Shown: positions 53,488 through 63,064, counted from the stretch's first letter. The stretch is 64,000 bases of DNA from Thiodiazotropha sp040506705 (GCA_040506705.1 JBEVWG010000058.1:38072-102071); one strand, 5' to 3'. Numbers and translations: made by a program. The notes: a model not told the origin generated them from the letters alone.

Positions 53488-54876
53488 ATGAGGCTGTTTA
53501 AAAATAAGCCCGCCAAATCCCTTGCCTTGGCATCCGCCCTGGCTCTGGGTACCACGCTGTTTGGTGCAATTCTCCCCGTACAAGCGGATGAAACCTGCCA
53601 ATCACCCTATATGGCCAAAATTGTTGGCCAGGAAGATTTTGTCTACGTCTGGACCCTCGGTGTCGAAGGTTTGGGTGATGGGCAGGATAAGCTGGTGACG
53701 ATTGACGTCAATCCAAAATCATCAAAATATGGAGAGGTGATAAATACGCTTTCCGTCGGTGGACGGAATGAAGCTCACCACTCAGGTTTTTCTGATGACA
53801 GACACTATCTCTGGGCGGGTGGTCTTGACACCAACAAGCTCTTTATTTTCGATGTCCATAGCGATCCGGCAAAACCAAAGTTACACAAGGTTGTCACCGA
53901 CTTTGTAGAGAAAAGCGGAGGCGTTGTCGGCCCACATACAACCTATGCACTACCAGGTCGTATCATGATCACCGGTCTATCCAACAACAAGGACCACGGT
54001 GGTCGTACTGCGTTGGTGGAATATACCAATGAGGGGGAATATGTTGCGACACACTGGATGCCCACTGATCAGAATCTGCGGGGTGCGGAAAAAACCGGTA
54101 AATACGCAGATGGTTATAACTACGATTTACGTGTATTACCTCGACGGAACATCATGCTTACCTCCTCCTTCACGGGTTGGTCCAACTACATGATGGATTT
54201 TGGCAAGATGCTGCAGGATAAAGAGGCGATGAAGCGTTTTGGCAATACAGTGGTGTTGTGGGATTTACACAGCAAGAAACCGAAAAAAGTGTTTGATGTT
54301 CCAGGTGCGCCCCTGGAGATACGTTGTGCCTGGCAACCAAACAATAACTGGTGTGTGACAACCACTGCACTGACTTCAAAAATCTGGTTGATCTATGAAG
54401 ATGAGCAGGGTGAATGGCAGTCCAAGGCTGTAGCAGATATAGGTGATGCTTCTAAAGTACCTTTACCTGTGGATATATCTATCAGTTCTGATGACAGTCG
54501 ACTCTGGGTCAACACTTTCATGGACGGCAAGACCCGTCTCTTCGATATGAGTAATCCACATCAGCCGAAGCAGGTTTATGAGAAGGTGATTGGACGACAG
54601 GTGAACATGGCATCGTCCAGTTGGGATAGCACCCGTATCTACTATACCTCTTCTCTATTGGCAAACTGGGATAAGAAGGGTGGGGACAACGATCAGTACT
54701 TCAAGAGCTATGTCTGGGACGGCAGCAAGCTGGTAGAGAAGTTTGCAATAGACTTCAATGAACTGAAATTGGGTCGGGCTCACCAGATGCGTTTTGGTGC
54801 TTACTCACTGTATGGTGCAGTCAGGCCAGAGGATAAGGATCTCTCTGTAGCCGCACTGGAATCGATTAGTAAGTAA
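53488..54876 (+). CDS. mtoX: Methanethiol oxidase (SBP56/MtoX)
   Basis: Oxidises methanethiol to formaldehyde, sulfide and H2O2 in the periplasm; the enzyme is copper dependent. The 462-residue protein is of the selenium-binding-protein 56 family. ATG at 53488 is chosen for AGGAGG upstream and the signal peptide that follows (ALASALALGTTLFGAILPVQA). Core motifs: YVWTLGVEGLGDGQDKL, GGRNEAHHSGFSDDRHYLWAG, VGPHTTYALPGR, LEIRCAWQPNNNWC, and the C-terminal GRAHQMRFG. Downstream genes encode SCO and MauG-like maturation factors, as in the Hyphomicrobium mtoX locus. Confidence 0.93.
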   Translation: MRLFKNKPAKSLALASALALGTTLFGAILPVQADETCQSPYMAKIVGQEDFVYVWTLGVEGLGDGQDKLVTIDVNPKSSKYGEVINTLSVGGRNEAHHSGFSDDRHYLWAGGLDTNKLFIFDVHSDPAKPKLHKVVTDFVEKSGGVVGPHTTYALPGRIMITGLSNNKDHGGRTALVEYTNEGEYVATHWMPTDQNLRGAEKTGKYADGYNYDLRVLPRRNIMLTSSFTGWSNYMMDFGKMLQDKEAMKRFGNTVVLWDLHSKKPKKVFDVPGAPLEIRCAWQPNNNWCVTTTALTSKIWLIYEDEQGEWQSKAVADIGDASKVPLPVDISISSDDSRLWVNTFMDGKTRLFDMSNPHQPKQVYEKVIGRQVNMASSSWDSTRIYYTSSLLANWDKKGGDNDQYFKSYVWDGSKLVEKFAIDFNELKLGRAHQMRFGAYSLYGAVRPEDKDLSVAALESISK

Positions 54877-54916
54877 CACTTGGCACTTATGGATCTCTAA
54901 CTGACATTCGGAGGAT

Positions 54917-54953
54917 AACAATCCTGGTCTGGCATATGCCAGCCAGGATTGTT
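54917..54953 (+). other. Stem-loop between mtoX and the SCO-MauG gene
   Basis: AACAATCCTGG (54917-54927) pairs with CCAGGATTGTT (54943-54953), and the interior TGGCATATGCCA is itself a perfect palindrome. There is no T-run after it, so it is probably an intercistronic stabiliser or attenuator that lowers expression of the maturation genes relative to mtoX. Confidence 0.7.
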
Positions 54954-54970
54954 AGTGCCTTGGAGTCTCT

Positions 54971-56929
54971 ATGTACCGTTTGCTTATCCCTTTGCTTTCA
55001 ATTACTGCAGTACTGGTCTCTACGGTAGCTGCTGAATCAGTGAACCAGCCATCTGATTATGCGCCTGGCTATGGTGAGCTGGGCTACTCCCTGCCAGATG
55101 TAGGCAGCTATACACTACCTTCCCTGGGTGATGCTGCTAATGGCGAGGTGGTCATTAGCAGTGGGGAACGTAAGAATCTTTATGATCTCTTTGGCGGTCA
55201 ATATGTACTGCTTGCTTTTATCTACAGTACCTGTAGCGATCTCAACGGATGCCCTCTCACATCTCATGTTTTTTATAAGATCAAATCGGCAATGAAAAGG
55301 GATAGGGTATTAGCTAATAATTTGAAATTGATCAGTCTTAGTTTTGACCCTGAAGTCGATACACCAGCGGTGATGAAACTCTATAGTAATAATTTTCGAT
55401 ATGCTGGTAGTGCTGGAGAGTGGCAGTTCATAACAACCGATTCACACCAACAATTACAGCCCATATTGGAGTCATACAATCAGGTGATTCTACGGGAGGT
55501 CGACAGTAGTGGAAAAACAAGCGTTGGTTACAGCCACGTTTTACGGGTGTTTCTTATCGACCCGGAAAAGAAGATACGCAATATCTACAGTGTCGATTTC
55601 CTCCATCACGACCTGATCATTAATGATCTGAAGACACTTATTCATCAGCAACAGGGTGAGAAGAAAAATTTTAAGGTTGCACTAAATCTGGATCAGCCTT
55701 CGCAGCTCTCGAAACCTGGCGATGATAAACAGGGATATGAGACAGAGAACTATGTTACTCGTTCCCTTGATCTGGAGTTGAGACAGGGGGAGGCAGCTGA
55801 TCTGATCGCCATAGCTGAAAAGCCACCATTGGGACTGCCACCCGTGCCGGTGCCGACAGATAATCCGCTATCAAGAGAGAAAATCGAGCTTGGAAGAAAA
55901 CTATTCTACGATCGTAGATTGTCGTTAAACGACACCTTCTCCTGCGCTATGTGCCATGTGCCTGAACAAGGATTCACCAGTAATGAACTGGCCATGGCAG
56001 TTGGTATCGAAGGTCGAAGTGTGCGCCGCAATTCACCTACCATTTACAATGCTGCCTATGCTTCACTTCTTTTTCACGATGGACGTGAAGAGAGTTTAGA
56101 GCAGCAGGTTTGGGGCCCACTACTGGCTAAAAATGAGATGGGTAATCCTTCAGTTGGACAGGTGTTGAGTAAGATACGTCAGATCAAAGAGTACCAGGGT
56201 CTTTTTGAGCGGGCTTTCGATGGTAAGGGGGTTTCGATGGAGACTTTGGGTATGGCGCTGGCCAGTTATCAGAGAACTCTGATTTCAGGAGATTCTCCAT
56301 TCGACCGTTGGTATTACGGAAGAGATGAAGTGGCAATACCAACACCAGCAAAACGGGGCTTTGCACTCTTTACCGGCAAAGCGGGCTGTGCTTCCTGCCA
56401 CCTGATAGGAGATAGCTCCGCTCTCTTTTTTGATGATCAGATGCACAATACCGGTATTGGTTTTCGGGAGTCGATGGGTATCTTTCCTGAGAAAGAGCGG
56501 GTAACGATTGCTCCCGGTGTGACACTCGATATAGATCGTTCTGTTATCGAATCTGTGGGGGAGAGACCACCCACTGATGTGGGTCAGTATGAGGTAACTG
56601 AGAACCCCTACGACCGCTGGAAATACAAGACACCCAGTCTGCGCAACATAGCACTGACCGCACCCTATATGCACAACGGATCACTCAGCACATTGAAGGA
56701 TGTGGTTGATTTCTATGACTTGGGTGGTGTGCCAAATGAACTGTTGGATCCATTGATCAGGCCGCTAGGCCTGACTGAATTGGAGAAGGAGGATCTAGTT
56801 GTCTTCTTGCAGTCCCTGACAGGCAGCAATGTGGATACTCTGGTAGCCGATGCATTTGCTGCTCCCATTGGCGATGTGGGTAAGGGCGATCCCAGTTGGG
56901 TGCATGGTACTGAAGTCGAAGTGCAATAG
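54971..56929 (+). CDS. SCO-MauG fusion protein (copper chaperone + dihaem peroxidase)
   Basis: A 652-residue exported fusion with a signal peptide (LLIPLLSITAVLVSTVAAES). Residues about 40-230 form a SCO1/SenC thioredoxin-like domain: IYSTCSDLNGCPLTSH has two Cys with five residues between, one of several SCO variants, and GYSHVLRVFLIDPEKKI carries the His. Residues about 280-640 form a cytochrome-c-peroxidase/MauG domain with two haem sites, SCAMCHVPEQGF and GCASCHLIGDS. APYMHNGSLSTLKDVVDFYD is the family C-terminal motif. It probably matures MtoX (copper delivery and an oxidative modification). Confidence 0.93.
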   Translation: MYRLLIPLLSITAVLVSTVAAESVNQPSDYAPGYGELGYSLPDVGSYTLPSLGDAANGEVVISSGERKNLYDLFGGQYVLLAFIYSTCSDLNGCPLTSHVFYKIKSAMKRDRVLANNLKLISLSFDPEVDTPAVMKLYSNNFRYAGSAGEWQFITTDSHQQLQPILESYNQVILREVDSSGKTSVGYSHVLRVFLIDPEKKIRNIYSVDFLHHDLIINDLKTLIHQQQGEKKNFKVALNLDQPSQLSKPGDDKQGYETENYVTRSLDLELRQGEAADLIAIAEKPPLGLPPVPVPTDNPLSREKIELGRKLFYDRRLSLNDTFSCAMCHVPEQGFTSNELAMAVGIEGRSVRRNSPTIYNAAYASLLFHDGREESLEQQVWGPLLAKNEMGNPSVGQVLSKIRQIKEYQGLFERAFDGKGVSMETLGMALASYQRTLISGDSPFDRWYYGRDEVAIPTPAKRGFALFTGKAGCASCHLIGDSSALFFDDQMHNTGIGFRESMGIFPEKERVTIAPGVTLDIDRSVIESVGERPPTDVGQYEVTENPYDRWKYKTPSLRNIALTAPYMHNGSLSTLKDVVDFYDLGGVPNELLDPLIRPLGLTELEKEDLVVFLQSLTGSNVDTLVADAFAAPIGDVGKGDPSWVHGTEVEVQ

Positions 56930-57106
56930 ATGGTGAAGCGAGGAAATGTCTGAAAAGTCATGAATCAATATCGTGCTACCAAGATAGACTGCTTTTACTT
57001 TTCTGGTTTTCGCCATGGCGGTTCATTAAACAGAAACCGCAGTTTAATGAATCGCTGTTTGTCCGTTCCTCTGTATGTTTCAGACTCATTTAAAGTGTCC
57101 CTGAAT

Positions 57107-57658
57107 ATGAAGCGACTAACTCTGATCCTTTTCTTCATACTGGCTGTAACAACGGCAACAGTCAGTAGCGAGGAGATAGGTGGTGATTTCAGTTTGACTG
57201 ACCATAACAATACAACTTTTAAACTTGATCAACTGAAAGGTAAGCTGGTACTGCTTTTTTTCGGCTATACCTATTGTCCTGATATTTGTCCCACCGAACT
57301 GGCGAATCTGGCTATGGTTTTCGATGGCTTGAAGTCTCAGGCAGATCGAGTGCAAGGCTTGTTTATCTCACTGGACCCTGAACGAGATACTCCTGAGGTG
57401 TTGCATAACTACGTGGATTACTTCAGTGATGGACTGCTCGGCTTAACTGGAAGCAAAGATGAAGTGGCCAAAGTGGCCCGACAATATCGTGTTCAATATC
57501 AGCGCCATGAAAAGAAGGGGGGAGGTTATAGTATTGACCATTCAGCAAACCTCTACGTGATAAACGGTGAAGGAAGACTCACTGCTGTAGTGCCTTATGG
57601 CATGCCGCCAGAGCATGTACTGGATCTGGTTCAGGGCATGTTGGCAGAGGAGGGGTGA
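57107..57658 (+). CDS. SCO1/SenC copper chaperone
   Basis: A 183-residue membrane-anchored or exported SCO protein with a hydrophobic N-terminus (TLILFFILAVTTATVSS). It carries the canonical copper site YTYCPDICPTEL (CxxxC) plus IDHSANLYVI with the His ligand. ATG at 57107 is preferred, since the upstream 49 codons lack protein character. Together with the fused SCO domain, this gives the operon two SCO units. In Hyphomicrobium, SCO genes accompany mtoX. Confidence 0.9.
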   Translation: MKRLTLILFFILAVTTATVSSEEIGGDFSLTDHNNTTFKLDQLKGKLVLLFFGYTYCPDICPTELANLAMVFDGLKSQADRVQGLFISLDPERDTPEVLHNYVDYFSDGLLGLTGSKDEVAKVARQYRVQYQRHEKKGGGYSIDHSANLYVINGEGRLTAVVPYGMPPEHVLDLVQGMLAEEG

Positions 57659-57772
57659 GATATTTAATCAAAGTCATGTCACAAAACCTGCTTGGAAATT
57701 GTATTACTTTCGATGCTGTTTTTCGGGTTCGACCAATTGGGCTGTCTGGTTTCCGACTGTGGGAACTCTGCT

Positions 57773-58348
57773 ATGAACTTAAGTTTGAGACCTGCTTACC
57801 GCCTCGGGTACAGTCGTTCCAGCCTGGCTTGGTCGATCCTGTTTTTATTTATATTGTGGCTATCACTCCCGAAAGCGATTTCAGCAGATCAAAGGCTTTT
57901 GTCTGAAGCGAAGCCACTCCTCGCACTACCTTTTAGATTGAAAGACCTTGAAGGAGAGTTTCACCAGCTCCATGACTATCGGGGCAGGGTTGTTATCGTC
58001 AACTTCTGGGCGAGTTGGTGTCATCCTTGTAGAAACGAGTTACCTTCAATGAATCGAGCCTGGGATCGATTAAAGTCTAAAAGCGTCGCTATGTTGGCAA
58101 TAAATCTTGGAGAGGAGGCAGAGGCAGTTAATGCATTTCTAAACGACTACCCCATCGATTTTCAAGTGCTTTTGGACTACCAGGGACGCATCAGTCAACG
58201 CTGGGGGGTAAGAGGGATGCCCACCACCTTTGTGTTGAATCGTCGAGGGAAAATTATATACAAGGTGGTTGGTGAAAGGGAGTGGGATGATCCTGTCATA
58301 CATAAACAGATAGAGGGCCTCTTGAGCAGAGATGGTATTTCATACTGA
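57773..58348 (+). CDS. TlpA-type thiol-disulfide oxidoreductase
   Basis: A 191-residue periplasmic-facing thioredoxin. ATG at 57773 gives a good N-terminal anchor (WSILFLFILWLSLPKAISA). The active site is NFWASWCHPCRNELPSM (WCHPC), with MPTTFVLNRRGKI as the cis-Pro loop. It reduces or shuffles disulfides in copper-site proteins such as SCO, which fits the mtoX maturation operon. The operon probably ends here; a hairpin repeat follows. Confidence 0.9.
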   Translation: MNLSLRPAYRLGYSRSSLAWSILFLFILWLSLPKAISADQRLLSEAKPLLALPFRLKDLEGEFHQLHDYRGRVVIVNFWASWCHPCRNELPSMNRAWDRLKSKSVAMLAINLGEEAEAVNAFLNDYPIDFQVLLDYQGRISQRWGVRGMPTTFVLNRRGKIIYKVVGEREWDDPVIHKQIEGLLSRDGISY

Positions 58349-58349
58349 A

Positions 58350-58397
58350 CTGGGCGTAGAGCCAGAGGGCACAAGCAATTAACAGAGGTGCCCTTAA
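58350..58397. repeat. GGGCAC hairpin repeat, copy 2
   Basis: GGGCAC...GGTGCCC stem at 58367-58393 with flanks GTAGAGCCAGA and TTAAA, nearly identical to copy 1 over about 46 bp. It lies right after the tlpA stop codon. Confidence 0.75.
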
Positions 58398-58473
58398 ACT
58401 AACTATTCAGCGTTGATTTACAATCTTTTTGGTCTGAATCTTTTACAAAGGTGCTGGGTTTTTCATGATTAAT

Positions 58474-58974
58474 TCAGGGTAGCTCATACCGTACATCCAC
58501 AATCCAGTATCGGGTTATGCCTGCTGGTGTCTCAACCTCTATCTGGTCGTCAAGAGTGCGCTTGAGCAAAACCTGGGCAAGAGGTGAATCAAGACTGATA
58601 TTTTTGGGGTCGCTGTCTAACTCATCCGGCCCAACAATTCGATACTCCCGCACATCTCCGTCCTCCGTTTCAAGTTGTACCCAGGCTGCGAAAAAGACCT
58701 GATCTGGATTTGATGGAGGTTGATTAACGACCTTTAGAATAGGAATCCTCTTCTGTAAATATCTGATGCGATAGTCAATTTCGCGCAACTCTTTCTTACG
58801 ATAGATATATTCAGCATTCTCAGATCGGTCACCTTCTGCTGCAGCTGCAGCGAGTGCTTTGGTCACATCCCGTCGACGAATCCATAAGTCATGCGCCTCC
58901 TGCTTGAGGGTCTCATAGCCGGATTCGGTGATATAAGGCGATTTGGGGGGTGATGGCGGTCTGTAGCGTCCCAT
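58474..58974 (-). CDS. greB: Transcription elongation factor GreB
   Basis: Stimulates RNA polymerase transcript cleavage. At 166 residues it has the normal GreB size. ATG at 58974 (MGRYRPPSPPKSPYITESGY) is preferred; an upstream in-frame ATG at 59037 would add 21 residues without family similarity. The N-terminal coiled coil carries the acidic tip AAAAAEGDRSENAEYIYRKKELREIDYRI with the Asp/Glu pair. The C-terminal FKBP-like domain contains YRIVGPDELDSDPKNISLDSPLAQVLL. Confidence 0.93.
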   Translation of the reverse strand: MGRYRPPSPPKSPYITESGYETLKQEAHDLWIRRRDVTKALAAAAAEGDRSENAEYIYRKKELREIDYRIRYLQKRIPILKVVNQPPSNPDQVFFAAWVQLETEDGDVREYRIVGPDELDSDPKNISLDSPLAQVLLKRTLDDQIEVETPAGITRYWIVDVRYELP

Positions 58975-59195
58975 AATGGAGCGGTATTGTGGCTTTGTGA
59001 AAGGATTATTACCAGTAACAGAATCCAAATCCAGCATTTCATGGTGATTTAGGCTAGTCTCTTAATTCTAATTAACAGCTCATTTAAAGAAGTATAATCC
59101 TTAAAATTAGTTAAATATCACCGTTGAAAAGGTTTTCGATTACTCTAGAATCATTTTCACGCGGTGAAACTAAGATTTCTTAAAGGGAGATTGGT

Positions 59196-61781
59196 GTGAA
59201 TAGACCCAAGTTTGCTGAAAAACTAACAAAAATAATATTGACCTTATTCTTTGCAGGCATTATCGCTGCCTGTGGAGGAGGAGGTGGTGGTGATGATGAT
59301 GGGGGAGACGATGGTGGTGGTGATGGGTCACAAACAGGCAGTGTCAGTGGTCGCTTAACAGTACCTTCATATGTGGTCACAGATAGTGATGTGAATGACA
59401 CCGAAACCTCACCGGTTGCGAATCATCCCGCCAACAATGCTCAAACTGTCCCAAATCCTGTGAATATTGGAGGCTACGTCAATGTGGCTGGCGCAGGTGA
59501 TTCTGGGAACTCCTTTAGCGCTGGAGACCAAGAGGACTATTTTCTGGTCGATATGTCCGCTGGGCAGACCCTGTTGCTGAATATTGGTGATATAGGAACT
59601 GCCGGTGTGGATCTGGACCTCTATCTCTATGACTCCAATGGTACATTGGTTGATAGTTCAATCGGTACCTCCCAATTTGAGTCATTGATAGTACCTAGCG
59701 ATGGACAGTATTACGTCAATGTCTACGCTTTCAGTGGTGCCTCCAACTATCTGTTGTCTCTGGGCTTAACCCCATCTTCTGCATTGCCTCCTGGTGCATA
59801 TCGGATGTCAGATCAGTTTGTCCCAGGAGAGGTTATAGTCAAATTTGATACTGACTCATTCCAGGCAAAATCCCAGGATCCTACACTGAACCAGTTCAAT
59901 TTCCAGCAGACACCAGGTAATGGTGCCGGTGTTCAATTGCTGACTATCAACGAACAGTATGCAAAGGTTGCTGCACGCACTGACACCAGTGTTCCCCTGA
60001 GCGATGATGAGCAGCTCAAGCTTGATACATTGATGGCGATCAAATCCCTCTCGAGTCGTGGCGATGTGGTCTATGCTCAACCAAACTATATCTATCAACC
60101 CAGCGCGGTGCCAAACGACCAGTACTACAACTATCAGTGGCACTATCCTCAGATCAACCTGCCTCAAGCCTGGGATATAACAACAGGTGATAACAGTGTT
60201 ATCGTTTCGGTTATCGACACAGGTGTGTTGTTGAATCATCCTGATCTCGCAGGTCAACTGGTGGCTGGTTATGATTTCATCTCAAGTACCGATATCTCTG
60301 GAGATGGAGATGGCATCGATAATAACCCTGATGATGTGGGTGATGCGGTTCAAGGAGGCAGCTCTTCATTTCACGGCTCCCATGTGGCAGGAACGATTGC
60401 AGCCACAAGTAATAATTCCAATGGTGTTGCAGGGGTGGCCTGGGGTGCCAGAATTATGCCGATCCGTGTACTGGGCAAGGGTGGTGGAACCTCCTACGAT
60501 ATCACCCAGGGGATTCTCTATTCTGCCGGTCTGACCAACGATTCGGGTACACTGCCTGCGCAAAGAGCAGATATCATCAACATGAGTCTTGGAGGTGGTT
60601 CTCCCGATCAGGCAACACTTAATGCAGTTACAGCGGCGCGCAATGCAGGCGTGATCATAATTGCTGCAGCGGGTAATGAGAATACCTCTCAACTATCCTA
60701 TCCTGCTTCATACGACGGTGTGGTATCAGTCAGTGCCGTTGATTTGAATCGTGAAAGGGCGCCTTATTCAAATTATGGTAGTGCGATCGATGTTGCAGCG
60801 CCTGGTGGTGATACCCAAGCTGACCTAAATGGTGATGGACGACCTGATGGCGTACTGAGTACTGCCGCTGATGACTCATCCGGAACTATTGAGTTCAGTT
60901 ATAACTTCTATAACGGCACCTCGATGGCTGCACCACATGTGGCTGGCGTGGCCGCACTAATGCAATCAGTCTTTTCCGGTCTGACACCAGCTGAATTCGA
61001 CAGTATGCTCTCGGCAGGTGACTTGACGAATGATATCGGTAATTCCGGACGGGATGATTTCTATGGCCACGGTCTGATTGATGCCTACAAGGCCGTGCAA
61101 GCTGCTCAGCAGAGAGGCGGTGGCAATACCCCCACAGATCCAGCCCTGAGTGTGAGCCCACAGAATCTGAACTTTGCACATACACTTCAGTCATCGACGT
61201 TATACATTGAAGAGGTTGGAGGCGCTGTCGGCACCGTGCAGGTGACCGAGAATATCAGTTGGTTATCAGTAGCACCCAATCAGGTCAATGCATCGGGCAT
61301 GGGTAGCTATACAGTCACTGTCGATCGGACTGGTCTGACTCCCGCCACCTATAGCGGAACCTTTCAGGTATCAGCTGGTACCTCCAGTGCAAATGTAGAA
61401 GTTATCATGCAGGTAACGGATACCTCTATTGCGGGGGATGCTGGCCGTCATTATGTATTACTTGTCAATAATGCGACAGGAGCGGCTGTTCAACAGGATG
61501 AGGTGAATACCAATACTGGGACTGCTAGTTATAGCTTCAGTAATGTACCCTCAGGTGACTATGTTGTTGTCGCCGGATCGGACATGGATATGGATAACCT
61601 GATTTGTGATGCCGGTGAATCCTGCGGTGCCTACTCGACGCTTTCACAACCCGTTGTGATCACCGTTGGCTCAGGCAGTGTCAGTGGTCTCGACTTCTCC
61701 ACATCTTATGAGTATCAATCGCCCAGCTCACTCTCTACAGAAGGGGTGCAGGAATTGATGGTCTATCCACGTTTGGATTAA
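59196..61781 (+). CDS. Secreted subtilisin-like serine protease (S8), lipoprotein
   Basis: An 861-residue S8 protease. The signal ends in a lipobox (GIIAACGGGGGG), followed by a flexible Gly/Asp linker, a PPC-like domain (about 75-190, VDLDLYLYDSNGTLVDSS) and a propeptide-like part (about 205-300). The catalytic domain (about 315-630) has VIDTGVLLNHPDL (Asp), FHGSHVAGTIA (His), AAAGNEN (oxyanion Asn) and NGTSMAAPHVAG (Ser). A BACON-like beta domain follows (about 650-740), then another beta domain. GTG start with GGGAG upstream. The PrcB-like lipoprotein follows 13 bp later. Confidence 0.93.
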   Translation: MNRPKFAEKLTKIILTLFFAGIIAACGGGGGGDDDGGDDGGGDGSQTGSVSGRLTVPSYVVTDSDVNDTETSPVANHPANNAQTVPNPVNIGGYVNVAGAGDSGNSFSAGDQEDYFLVDMSAGQTLLLNIGDIGTAGVDLDLYLYDSNGTLVDSSIGTSQFESLIVPSDGQYYVNVYAFSGASNYLLSLGLTPSSALPPGAYRMSDQFVPGEVIVKFDTDSFQAKSQDPTLNQFNFQQTPGNGAGVQLLTINEQYAKVAARTDTSVPLSDDEQLKLDTLMAIKSLSSRGDVVYAQPNYIYQPSAVPNDQYYNYQWHYPQINLPQAWDITTGDNSVIVSVIDTGVLLNHPDLAGQLVAGYDFISSTDISGDGDGIDNNPDDVGDAVQGGSSSFHGSHVAGTIAATSNNSNGVAGVAWGARIMPIRVLGKGGGTSYDITQGILYSAGLTNDSGTLPAQRADIINMSLGGGSPDQATLNAVTAARNAGVIIIAAAGNENTSQLSYPASYDGVVSVSAVDLNRERAPYSNYGSAIDVAAPGGDTQADLNGDGRPDGVLSTAADDSSGTIEFSYNFYNGTSMAAPHVAGVAALMQSVFSGLTPAEFDSMLSAGDLTNDIGNSGRDDFYGHGLIDAYKAVQAAQQRGGGNTPTDPALSVSPQNLNFAHTLQSSTLYIEEVGGAVGTVQVTENISWLSVAPNQVNASGMGSYTVTVDRTGLTPATYSGTFQVSAGTSSANVEVIMQVTDTSIAGDAGRHYVLLVNNATGAAVQQDEVNTNTGTASYSFSNVPSGDYVVVAGSDMDMDNLICDAGESCGAYSTLSQPVVITVGSGSVSGLDFSTSYEYQSPSSLSTEGVQELMVYPRLD

Positions 61782-61794
61782 GTGAGGTATTAGT

Positions 61795-62286
61795 ATGAAA
61801 AATCTTAACCCATTAAAATGGCTTGGCCTATGTTCACTGTGTATTGTTATGAGTGCATGTAATACTGTTTCCAATTCTGTCTCAGTTGTTGAAGATGGTG
61901 CTTGCAGTCAGAATCAGGCGGCTGGTATGCACTTGGTCAAAGGTCCTTCGATCAAAAACACTGGTGGGGGCGTTATTTTGAGTAACAAGTCCCTTGACCC
62001 AAAGGATGATGAGAAGAGCGACGATGATTCATTCTGGTTAGTGAGAGTGGATATGGGGCAACAACCCAGTGGCGGATATGGTTTAAAGTTGATCTCTGAC
62101 AAATTGGCAATCAAGGATCAGACAGCTAGTTTTGCACTGCAATGGGCCAAACCTGAAGCCGGTTCGGTTCAAATGCAGATGCTGACATACCCCTGTCTCT
62201 ATCTGAAGGTTGCTAAGGGAGACTACGCTCGTTTGGAAGTTGTAGACAAAGAGGGGACGGTAAAACTCGGCCTCGATCTTCCATAA
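61795..62286 (+). CDS. PrcB-like lipoprotein partner of the subtilase
   Basis: A 163-residue lipoprotein with a lipobox (LCIVMSACNT, Cys near residue 22). The C-terminal ~70 residues resemble the PrcB C-terminal domain, with VRVDMGQQPSGGYGLKLIS near residue 84 and a closing beta strand. In Treponema denticola PrcB joins the subtilisin-like PrtP in the dentilisin complex, so this gene 13 bp after an S8 protease gene is a natural partner. The match is judged from the PSGGY motif and context. Confidence 0.72.
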   Translation: MKNLNPLKWLGLCSLCIVMSACNTVSNSVSVVEDGACSQNQAAGMHLVKGPSIKNTGGGVILSNKSLDPKDDEKSDDDSFWLVRVDMGQQPSGGYGLKLISDKLAIKDQTASFALQWAKPEAGSVQMQMLTYPCLYLKVAKGDYARLEVVDKEGTVKLGLDLP

Positions 62287-62469
62287 CCAGCGCGTAGATA
62301 CTGACGGCACATTGGATGTGCCGTTAGTACAATTTAGAGTTACACCATTGAATCCACCTTAATCCTGTTTTGGTTGTTATTCAGAACAGAGATAAACTAC
62401 TCACCAGCTGCTCTGCATCCCTATCCATTGTGCTATCAATTTAAATCTCCTTAAATCAGCGGTTAGCAG

Positions 62470-62928
62470 ATGACTAATTCAAAATGCTATTCAATTCGTT
62501 ATGCCTTGACCTCAGATCTTGTAAGAATGGCGAAACTTCTTGAGCAACTTTTCTCAATTGAGGAGGATTTTGAGGTTGATTCTGCCAAGCAGATAGCTGG
62601 CCTGGAACTGCTTATGGAATCAGAGAATGCTCAGCTGTTTGTTGTTGAAGATGTCAAAAAAGTAGTCGTTGCTATGGCAAGCCTGCAGATGGTCGTTTCC
62701 ACTGCCGAAGGTGGACTAGTGGCGTGGCTTGAGGATGTTGTTGTTGATGAGTCTCATCGTGGGCAGGGGATAGGACATTCTCTACTAAAGCATATTAGGG
62801 AGTGGGCTGAGGCTAGAGAGATTAAAAGGCTGCAATTGGTGGCCGATAGGGGTAATCAACCTGCCCTGAATTTCTACTCTCAGCAGAATTGGCTAAAAAC
62901 AAAATTAGTGGTATTTAGACAAAAGTAA
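62470..62928 (+). CDS. GNAT family N-acetyltransferase
   Basis: A 152-residue acetyl-CoA-dependent acyltransferase. The acetyl-CoA pyrophosphate loop is VVVDESHRGQGIGHSLLKHI near residue 90 (RxxGxG), and the C-terminal motif NQPALNFYSQQNW near residue 135 is typical. The acceptor substrate cannot be told. It stands alone on the plus strand. Confidence 0.9.
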   Translation: MTNSKCYSIRYALTSDLVRMAKLLEQLFSIEEDFEVDSAKQIAGLELLMESENAQLFVVEDVKKVVVAMASLQMVVSTAEGGLVAWLEDVVVDESHRGQGIGHSLLKHIREWAEAREIKRLQLVADRGNQPALNFYSQQNWLKTKLVVFRQK

Positions 62929-63030
62929 AAAAACGTTATCTATTGCACAACTGTCAATAGTTGTTGATAATTGTTTTTTTGCAGGGATGCACTCTGTTTT
63001 GATTTACGGATTTCGACCCAATTCTGATCT

Positions 63031-63064
63031 TAAGAGCACAAGCAGTTAATAGAGGTGCCCTTAA
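63031..63064. repeat. GGGCAC hairpin repeat, copy 3
   Basis: CTTAAGaGCAC...GTGCcCTTAAG (63029-63065), a longer, nearly perfect inverted repeat with the same interior AAGCAGTTAATAGAG as copies 1 and 2. The outer CTTAAG arms suggest the original mobile unit ended in TTAA. Confidence 0.7.
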
